Below are positions 16,868 to 23,212 of a stretch of 64,000 nt of DNA, one piece after another; the first letter of the stretch is position 1, and every line of letters starts with the position of its first letter. Source of the stretch: Kordia algicida (GTDB taxonomy: Bacteria; Bacteroidota; Bacteroidia; Flavobacteriales; Flavobacteriaceae); assembly GCF_051013375.1 (NCBI RefSeq), contig NZ_CP142125.1; one strand, 5' to 3'. Below the pieces are notes generated by a model that saw only the letters and a program-made list of their open reading frames with translations, was not told the DNA's origin and made no database searches. The position numbers and the translations under genes were made by a program.

Positions 16868-17416
16868 ATGGGAGCACCACATAATAAAAAAAGATATGGT
16901 GAAGTATGGTTGCAAGACCGTATTTCACTTTCCTTACTAGAATTACAATTTCTGCGAGAATTTGTAATTCTATCTGGAGGTTGGGCTTGGCATTTTTTAT
17001 CGCCAGAAGGACATACAGAATACAAACACGCGCACGATCATAAAGATATTGATGTTTTTATAAATCCGAAAAATGTTGCCGAAGTGATGTGTATTTTACA
17101 ACAACGAAATTTTAAAAAAGTATGGACACGATATGATCATTTACAAAGCGATGAAAACTTTAGACGCTATGAAAAAACGGTTGAAACCAAAACGGGAAAA
17201 TCAATCCGAATTACGATAGATTTCTTTGTAAAACAAGATGTTCCATCGCGAATAGTGAAAGATTGGACTATTGTTGATCCTACATTTTTATTGAGTTTAT
17301 ATAGTAATATTCATTCAAGTGACAAATGTTGGGCAGTGCAATCATCCATCAAATTATTAGCAAAAAATATAGATCCGTTAGATCGTGAAGAATTGGTAAC
17401 GATTCCAAAAGAGTAA
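16868..17416 (+). CDS. Minimal nucleotidyltransferase-fold protein next to PrfH
   Basis: 182 residues, soluble. Pol-beta-type nucleotidyltransferase signatures are visible: SGGWAWHFL (Gly-Gly at 37-38), HKDIDVFI (D60 and D62, the DxD metal pair) and a third carboxylate in RITIDFFV (D118). This resembles small antibiotic adenylyltransferases and abortive-infection nucleotidyltransferases, but I cannot place it in a named family. It is 7 bp from prfH and surely co-transcribed. A role in modifying an RNA 3' end, or adding NMP to a protein in the same repair response, is inference only. Confidence 0.7.
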   Translation: MGAPHNKKRYGEVWLQDRISLSLLELQFLREFVILSGGWAWHFLSPEGHTEYKHAHDHKDIDVFINPKNVAEVMCILQQRNFKKVWTRYDHLQSDENFRRYEKTVETKTGKSIRITIDFFVKQDVPSRIVKDWTIVDPTFLLSLYSNIHSSDKCWAVQSSIKLLAKNIDPLDREELVTIPKE

Positions 17417-17421
17417 AATTG

Positions 17422-17541
17422 TTTGGAAAGTGACTTTTTGGGAAACGTCATAGCGAATGAAATGAAGTAATCTGTTAATTGATTACTTCGTCGTTTCTCC
17501 TCTTAAAGATGTTTCAAATAAAGTAAAAGTCGCTTTCCAAA
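17422..17541. mobile_element. 120-bp MITE-like element with two nested inverted repeats
   Basis: Outer arms TTTGGAAAGTGACTTTT (17422-17438) and AAAAGTCGCTTTCCAAA (17525-17541) match in 16 of 17 positions as inverted repeats. Inside is a second palindrome, CGTCATAGCGAATGAAATGAAG...CTTCGTCGTTTCTCC (17446-17510), which also occurs at 15547-15620. No transposase. It begins 5 bp after the nucleotidyltransferase stop. Confidence 0.6.
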
Positions 17542-17688
17542 TAAAATTTAGTTACTAACGTTGATTAGAAACGCAATTGTCTTCACCATTATAAAAAAAT
17601 CTATTTCCCATTTTCAGAACTCTCAAAACCAAGTAGAGTTATTAGTGCATTAGTAATGGTGGAAGGAATTTCTAAGAAAAAGAAATAA

Positions 17689-20043
17689 CTATTCCTGAAT
17701 TTCAATAGTGCGTTTGGCTTCATTGCCCAATTCATCAACTACCGTAATTTTATGAATTCCTGTTGTAGGCGTGACTTCCATTTCGTGGATGGTTTCGGTT
17801 GTTCCTAAAAAAGTTTCATTTAAATACCAAAAAACTTTGGTTTCTGGAATAGAATGTGCCAAGCGCAATACCAAACCATTGGTATTTCCGTCAAAATCTT
17901 TCGGCAAAAAAACTTTCACAGCTTCTTCAGGATAAATAAAATCCATGCTTTTTTGTCTTTCTGCAATACAATCTTTTCGATAAGGTGGCAATGTTTTGTA
18001 CAACGGATTTTTACTTTGATAATAATATTCCATCAATGGCGGCAATACAAACCAACTTTTATGTGTCATTTCGCTTAATGGCTGACAGGAAGAATTCACC
18101 TGATAACGCTCATTTTTGTCCAAATGAACCCAAATATGATACGGACACGGCTTTGTTTTTAATCCGCTACGTGGAATGAATTGCAATTGTGATTCCTCAC
18201 ACAATTCCGAAGCGCGATATCCACTTTTTGAGCAAATATTCACTTCTTCTAGTTCGTCATACGGAATATCAAACCATTCACTTTTTGGGAGCACATCAAA
18301 AATATCGAACAGAATTGGCGCAGCAGCTGTGGTTCCTATTAATCCTGGGCGACCTTCACCATCGGCATTTCCAACCCAAACGCCAACTACATAATCTTTC
18401 GTTGTTCCGATTGCCCAAGCGTCACGAAAACCAAAACTGGTTCCTGTTTTCCAAGCAATCTCTTTGCTAGAGTCGAAAAACTCCCAATTTTCTTCGCCTT
18501 CTGGACGATTTACTTCTTTTAGAGATTCATACGTTAAATACATTGAACCTGCATCAAAGATGGTTTTTTCCGCAGTAAGCGTTCCAAAATTGACAGTTTC
18601 ATCAAACAAAAAAGAAGGTTCGCAAAATTCATTGGTGTAATATTGACTTGAGTTTTCTCCAAAATGTATCAGGGTTGATGAAAAAGCAGCATAGGTTTTA
18701 CATAAATCCCATAAGTTACTTTCTGCGCCACCTAATATCAATGAAAGTCCATAATGATCGGCACTTTGCGATATGTCTTTCAATTGCATTTTTTGAAGGT
18801 AATAATGAAATCTGTCCAAGCCATATTGTCGCAACATGCGCACCGCAGGAACATTTAACGAACGCGCCAACGCACGTTTTGCAGTCACAGCGCCATCATA
18901 ACTTTCGGTAAAATTCTTCGGAGTGTAATTGCCAATTTTCGTAGGAACATCAACAACCAAAGTGTTTGGAAGTAAATCGCCAGCATCTAAAATCGCCGTA
19001 TATAAAAATGGCTTCATAATACTTCCTGTACTTCTGGGTTTGTGAATGATATTTACGTCTTTTTGATGCGCTCTGTCGGTTGGTGTATTTCCAACATATG
19101 CCAATACTTTTCTTGTTTTTACGTCTAAAATTAACACTGCAGCATTGTACACTTGATTTTGCTTCAATTCACGGTAATGCTTCGCTACAATAGTATTTGC
19201 TTCTTGTTGTAAATATGCTTCTACGGAAGTTTGCACGCGTTTTCCTTTGTGAGTTTTGGCGACTTTATTGAGCAAATGTTTGGCAGTTTGTGGCAACGCA
19301 TACGGTTTTTGAGGCAAAGGTTCTTCAATCGCCAATTCGTAGGTGAGCTTGTCAATTATTTTTTGATCGAATAGCTTTTTGAGTAAGCGATTTCGTTTGG
19401 CTTTTAATCGTGATTGATTTTTCCCAGGATATATTAAACTCGGTGCGTTTGGCAATACGGCAAGTGTAGCATTTTCTGCCCAAGAAAGCTCTTGCGGGCG
19501 TCTTCCAAAATAACGCCAAGCGGCAGCATCCAAGCCAACTACATTTCCACCAAATGGTGCATGCGAAGCGTAAAATGCCAGAATTTCTTCTTTGGAATGT
19601 CGAAACTCTAAGCGAGTTGCTAAAATGATTTCTTTGGCTTTTTCAAAATAGGTGCGTTTTTGTCCTTTTCGGGAAAGTCGAATGACTTGTTGTGTCAACG
19701 TACTTCCGCCGCGTTTTACTTCGCCAGATTCAATATTTTGCCATAATGCTTTTGCGATAGAAATTGGGTTGAATCCTGGGTGATTGTAAAAGTATTCGTC
19801 TTCAAATTGAACGATACAAACTTTGAATTTTTCTGGAACCGAATCTAGTTTTGGAAATCGCCATTGTCCATCATCCGCAATTTTTGCTCCTAGTAAAATA
19901 CCTTCACGGCTTTCAATTACGGTAGAAGTTGGCGTGTTGAAAAGTGTTTTTGGTAAGCAGAAATAATAGGCTATTAACATAATAACCAGCACGATACTTT
20001 TGATTTTATTATTTTTAATCTTTCGTGTGATGCTGGTTATCAT
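17689..20043 (-). CDS. pbpC: Penicillin-binding protein 1C
   Basis: 784 residues. Order: N-terminal membrane helix (about 15-33), GT51 glycosyltransferase domain (about 60-230, with the catalytic-type FEDEYFYNHPGF and RGGSTLTQQVIRL), transpeptidase domain with GSIMKPF (SxxK), RSLNVPA (SxN) and WKTGTSFGFRD (KTG), and a C-terminal PBP1C-specific domain. It polymerises peptidoglycan strands. PBP1C is usually encoded next to bacterial alpha-2-macroglobulin; here that gene is upstream on the same strand but separated by 6 kb of T9SS and fibre-like genes. It starts 16 bp after the previous gene. Confidence 0.95.
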   Translation of the reverse strand: MITSITRKIKNNKIKSIVLVIMLIAYYFCLPKTLFNTPTSTVIESREGILLGAKIADDGQWRFPKLDSVPEKFKVCIVQFEDEYFYNHPGFNPISIAKALWQNIESGEVKRGGSTLTQQVIRLSRKGQKRTYFEKAKEIILATRLEFRHSKEEILAFYASHAPFGGNVVGLDAAAWRYFGRRPQELSWAENATLAVLPNAPSLIYPGKNQSRLKAKRNRLLKKLFDQKIIDKLTYELAIEEPLPQKPYALPQTAKHLLNKVAKTHKGKRVQTSVEAYLQQEANTIVAKHYRELKQNQVYNAAVLILDVKTRKVLAYVGNTPTDRAHQKDVNIIHKPRSTGSIMKPFLYTAILDAGDLLPNTLVVDVPTKIGNYTPKNFTESYDGAVTAKRALARSLNVPAVRMLRQYGLDRFHYYLQKMQLKDISQSADHYGLSLILGGAESNLWDLCKTYAAFSSTLIHFGENSSQYYTNEFCEPSFLFDETVNFGTLTAEKTIFDAGSMYLTYESLKEVNRPEGEENWEFFDSSKEIAWKTGTSFGFRDAWAIGTTKDYVVGVWVGNADGEGRPGLIGTTAAAPILFDIFDVLPKSEWFDIPYDELEEVNICSKSGYRASELCEESQLQFIPRSGLKTKPCPYHIWVHLDKNERYQVNSSCQPLSEMTHKSWFVLPPLMEYYYQSKNPLYKTLPPYRKDCIAERQKSMDFIYPEEAVKVFLPKDFDGNTNGLVLRLAHSIPETKVFWYLNETFLGTTETIHEMEVTPTTGIHKITVVDELGNEAKRTIEIQE

Positions 20044-20059
20044 GTAGTATTATAAGTTT

Positions 20060-21178
20060 TTAGTTTCCGTTGTTGTGAGGAGAAGAAATAACTGTTCCAG
20101 CGCCATTATAAGTGTTAGTATATGGTGTAGAAATCCACGTTCCATTATCAGCGTTCCACACATAGATCATATTATCATCTCGTGCATCAAATATAAAGTT
20201 ACCATTAGAAGTGATAATTGTACCTGCTCCATTATAAGTGTTCGTATATGTAACCGAAGACCACGTACCATCAGCTGCGTTCCACGCAAAAATTTTGTTA
20301 TCATCTCTAGAGTTAAAAGCAAAGTTTCCTTCCGAAGAAATGATTGTTCCAGCTCCATTGTAAGTGTTCGTATATGTAACCGAAGACCAAGAACCATTAA
20401 TGGCACTCCATGCAAAAATTTTGTTATCATCTCTAGAGTCAAAAGCAAAATTTCCATTCGAAGAGATGATTGTTCCAGCGCCATTATATGTGTTTGTATA
20501 ACTTACATCTGTCCATTCATAGTTTATATAACTCCAAGCATGAATTTTATTATCGTCTCTAGAATTAAAAGCAAAATTTCCATTTGAAGAAATAATTTCC
20601 CCAGCTCCGTTATATGTATTAGTATATGTTACTGATGACCAACTATTACCATTACTCCATGCGTTTATAGTATTATCATCTCGTGAATCAAATGCAAAAC
20701 TGGTATTTGTATTATTGTTTAGCGGGTTTTGAGTGTTTGATTGACTTCCGTTACCAGAACTTCCGCCACCTTGCACACTTCCTGCAGTTTTTGCATATAA
20801 TGCATACGGAACACTTAACAGTTGACTTGTTCCAACAATGGTATAATTTGTTCCACCAGCAATGTCTGTTTCTGTTTTGATAAAATATGGTCCAGCACTC
20901 CAATCAATTGTTGAAAAATCATCAGAAGAAGTTCCGCCGCCAATCATAATGGTAACAAGTCCGTTGGTATTGGTGGAAGCTACATGTGTCTCTGTATACA
21001 CAGCAGTTCCTGTAGCATTTGTTTGTAAAATACTGATGCGCATTCCAATATTAGCATCTTGCACCAAATTACCATCTGAATTTCTAATGATAGCCTGATA
21101 ATTAATCAAATCTGGTGCCTGCGCAAATGTCATTAAGGTTATACAAAAGGCAATGAGTGTAATAATTTTTCTATTCAT
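20060..21178 (-). CDS. Secreted repeat protein with five 42-residue repeats
   Basis: 372 residues: signal peptide (1-19), an N-terminal domain (20-133) almost identical to that of the next gene upstream (begins APDLINYQAIIRNSDGN), a Gly/Ser/Asn linker (134-157) and five tandem repeats of about 42 residues, each containing RDDN.I.AW and YTNTYNGAGTIISS. Repeats of this kind fold as beta-hairpins or a beta-solenoid in secreted surface proteins. No T9SS sorting domain is visible at the C-terminus. Function unknown. Confidence 0.7.
   Translation of the reverse strand: MNRKIITLIAFCITLMTFAQAPDLINYQAIIRNSDGNLVQDANIGMRISILQTNATGTAVYTETHVASTNTNGLVTIMIGGGTSSDDFSTIDWSAGPYFIKTETDIAGGTNYTIVGTSQLLSVPYALYAKTAGSVQGGGSSGNGSQSNTQNPLNNNTNTSFAFDSRDDNTINAWSNGNSWSSVTYTNTYNGAGEIISSNGNFAFNSRDDNKIHAWSYINYEWTDVSYTNTYNGAGTIISSNGNFAFDSRDDNKIFAWSAINGSWSSVTYTNTYNGAGTIISSEGNFAFNSRDDNKIFAWNAADGTWSSVTYTNTYNGAGTIITSNGNFIFDARDDNMIYVWNADNGTWISTPYTNTYNGAGTVISSPHNNGN
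20072..20707. repeat. Five tandem 126-bp coding repeats
   Basis: The repeat unit is 126 bp (42 codons), in frame with the gene on the minus strand; units differ mainly at silent sites and in the variable residues after AW. It will expand or contract easily by recombination. It explains the long open frames seen on the opposite strand here. Confidence 0.8.
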
Positions 21179-22271
21179 GTTAGGTGTTTGATAAATGTTG
21201 TCGTTGTGAGGTTAATTATTATAATATTGATACGTAAAAGAGCAATTAAAATTAATATTTAATCGTATCGCACTTGCTGAGGTAGGTGTTGTAATTGATT
21301 CACCATTTAACTCTAATGATAAATCGCCTAAGTTATCTCCATAAGAAAAACCTCCAATGTTAAACTGCCCTGTTTGAGAAGTGCTATTTGGTAAAAATGC
21401 GAAAGGGAAAAAATCAACTCCATCTGATCCATATGTTAATGCTGTTCCATTAAACGAAAGGTTTATAGATTCAATAATATAACTAATTATACCGCCGCCA
21501 GATGGAAAAACTTGAATTCGGTATAATCCATCACTAGGAATAGTTAACGCATTTCCATTTTCTACAAGTTCTCCATTAGAAAATCCAGTACCTCCATATA
21601 CAATACTTTCGTTTTGAGCAGCTAGAAATTTAATTTCGGTTCCAGCATCAAAATAGCGCATTCCAATAAAATTACCATATGGATCAACATTGTTTCCAAA
21701 TTCTAAAGCTGTTGAAGCATCCCAGTTGTTAAAACTTCCATACAAATAAAAATTAGTTGGTGTTGTTGATGAAGTATTTGAGGTTGGCACAGACAATTGT
21801 CCATTGTCGTTAATACCCAATTCATATACGGTTCCATCTGGAGAAGTCAATTTAATCGTTGCTCCAGGTTGAGTCAGTGTAATATCGCCACCGTTATATT
21901 CTAAACCTTCTGTGGTTTCTGTGAATTTAGTTCCGTTTTTTGCATATAATGCATACGGAACACTTAATAGTTGACTTGTTCCAACAATGGTATAATTTGT
22001 TCCACCAGCAATGTCTGTTTCTGTTTTGATAAAATATGGTCCAGCACTCCAATCAATTGTTGAAAAATCATCAGAAGAAGTTCCGCCACCAATCATAATG
22101 GTAACAAGTCCGTTGGTATTGGTAGAAGCTACATGTGTTTCTGTATACACAGCAGTTCCTGTAGCATTTGTTTGTAAAATACTGATGCGCATTCCAATAT
22201 TAGCATCTTGCACCAAGTTTCCTTCAGTGTTTCTTATAATTGCTTGGTAATTAATTAAATCAGGAGCTTGA
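20789..22271. repeat. Near-identical 330-bp duplicated segments in two adjacent genes
   Basis: About 20789-21122 and 21938-22271, 1149 bp apart and in the same orientation, are almost base-for-base identical, including silent positions. They encode the shared N-domain. This implies recent duplication or ongoing gene conversion. Confidence 0.8.
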
Positions 22272-22327
22272 GCAAGAGTTGAAATGGTTATAAAAAAAGT
22301 GAAAATTACAAGTAATTTTTTTTTCAT
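21212..22327 (-). CDS. Secreted protein, paralogous N-domain plus glycan-binding-like domain
   Basis: 371 residues with a signal peptide (about 1-19). Residues 20-130 match the N-domain of the downstream neighbour almost exactly. Then comes a strand-rich linker (about 135-185) and a C-terminal part that starts YLYGSFNNWDASTALEFG, a pattern reminiscent of starch-binding SusE/SusF domains, with later PSDGLYRIQVFPSGG. A glycan-binding role is plausible but unproven. It ends 33 bp before the paralogue and starts 4 bp after the T9SS protein gene, so the three form one unit. Confidence 0.65.
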   Translation of the reverse strand: MKKKLLVIFTFFITISTLAQAPDLINYQAIIRNTEGNLVQDANIGMRISILQTNATGTAVYTETHVASTNTNGLVTIMIGGGTSSDDFSTIDWSAGPYFIKTETDIAGGTNYTIVGTSQLLSVPYALYAKNGTKFTETTEGLEYNGGDITLTQPGATIKLTSPDGTVYELGINDNGQLSVPTSNTSSTTPTNFYLYGSFNNWDASTALEFGNNVDPYGNFIGMRYFDAGTEIKFLAAQNESIVYGGTGFSNGELVENGNALTIPSDGLYRIQVFPSGGGIISYIIESINLSFNGTALTYGSDGVDFFPFAFLPNSTSQTGQFNIGGFSYGDNLGDLSLELNGESITTPTSASAIRLNINFNCSFTYQYYNN

Positions 22328-22331
22328 TATG

Positions 22332-22799
22332 TTATTTTTTGATGATTTTAAATGTTTTAATTTCTTTAGTTGCTTGAAGAACTTTTAACAGATATGTTCC
22401 GCTTTTTAGTTTGTTTAAAGCAATTGTTTCGGAAGTGATCTTTTTTTGACTTTTTACTAATTTTCCGTTTAAGTCAAATAGTTGGTAACTCAAATCGTGA
22501 TGTTTTCCGCTTTTCAATCGGACAATATTTGCCGTTGGATTTGGATATACTTGTAATGTTACATCATTAAAAGCAAGATCGTCGATGCTTAATAGCTGTG
22601 TAACTTCTAAAGGAATTTGTATTCCTTGGCTTAAGCTTCCATCGCTACCTTCTATTGTTTTCACAGAAATTAATCCTACAGAATAAGTAATAGTTCCGTT
22701 GCTTCCAGTACTTTCATTAGCCGAAGAAACCGTTGTTTCTTGTGCAACCAAAAGAGAAGTAAAAAAAAGAACTCCTAAAAAAATAGTTTTTTGTATCAT
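22332..22799 (-). CDS. T9SS type A sorting domain-containing protein
   Basis: 155 residues. Signal peptide (about 1-19), a short Ser/Gly/Thr-rich region (STGSNGTITYSVG) and a complete C-terminal type A sorting domain: VYPNPTANIV, LFDLNGKLVKS, LKSGTYLLKV, ending FKIIKK. Type IX secretion cargo is exported and its C-terminal domain removed at the surface, leaving here a mature part of only about 60 residues. First gene of a run of three on the minus strand. Confidence 0.85.
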   Translation of the reverse strand: MIQKTIFLGVLFFTSLLVAQETTVSSANESTGSNGTITYSVGLISVKTIEGSDGSLSQGIQIPLEVTQLLSIDDLAFNDVTLQVYPNPTANIVRLKSGKHHDLSYQLFDLNGKLVKSQKKITSETIALNKLKSGTYLLKVLQATKEIKTFKIIKK

Positions 22800-22894
22800 G
22801 TAATACAGTTTTAAAAATTAGACTATAAAATTGGGTATAAAAAACGGCAATTGCAAAGAATTTGTATAAACGTCAAAATAAGCCAACAAGCGTA

Positions 22895-23209
22895 TCATTT
22901 CTTTGAAAAATCATATTCTCGTTCCACCTTACAGATTTTTACATTGTAATAGGCGTACCAATTTTTGATTCCTTTTTGTTGTGCAATGAGATGATCGGTA
23001 TGCTGTTTCCATTGCTGAATAGCTTCTAGGGTTTCCCAATAACTCACTGTAATTCCAATCGTATTTCGTGCACTATCAATACCGAGAAAACCTTTTTGGA
23101 CTTTAGCCAAATCTTCCATTTGTTGCGACATTTCTGCATAACCTTCTGTTGTTTCTGTCTGAATTGAGGTAAAAATTACGGCGTAATATGGTGTGAATTC
23201 TGTGTTCAT
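22895..23209 (-). CDS. Antibiotic biosynthesis monooxygenase (ABM) domain protein
   Basis: 104 residues, a single ABM/dimeric alpha-beta-barrel domain: TPYYAVIFTSIQTETTEGY, QKGFLGIDSAR, GITVSYWETLEAIQQWKQHT and a terminal strand NWYAYYNVKICKVER. Such small proteins act as cofactor-free monooxygenases, heme-degrading enzymes or simple binders; activity is not predictable. It begins 3 bp after the T9SS type B gene, so the two are co-transcribed. No signal peptide, hence cytoplasmic. Confidence 0.85.
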   Translation of the reverse strand: MNTEFTPYYAVIFTSIQTETTEGYAEMSQQMEDLAKVQKGFLGIDSARNTIGITVSYWETLEAIQQWKQHTDHLIAQQKGIKNWYAYYNVKICKVEREYDFSKK

Positions 23210-23212
23210 TTT

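Noticed and set aside
12357..17416. Integrated conjugative element suggested by the PcfJ name
   Set aside because: No relaxase, coupling protein, integrase or tRNA attachment site in the region; neighbouring genes are RNA-repair genes.
20075..20587. Long plus-strand open frame of 170 codons
   Set aside because: It is the reverse-strand shadow of the 42-residue coding repeats; no start signal and repetitive Cys/Ile composition.
20072..20707. Possible CRISPR array because of evenly spaced repeats
   Set aside because: The repeats are 126 bp, in frame with a coding gene, and differ at codon third positions; there are no spacers.
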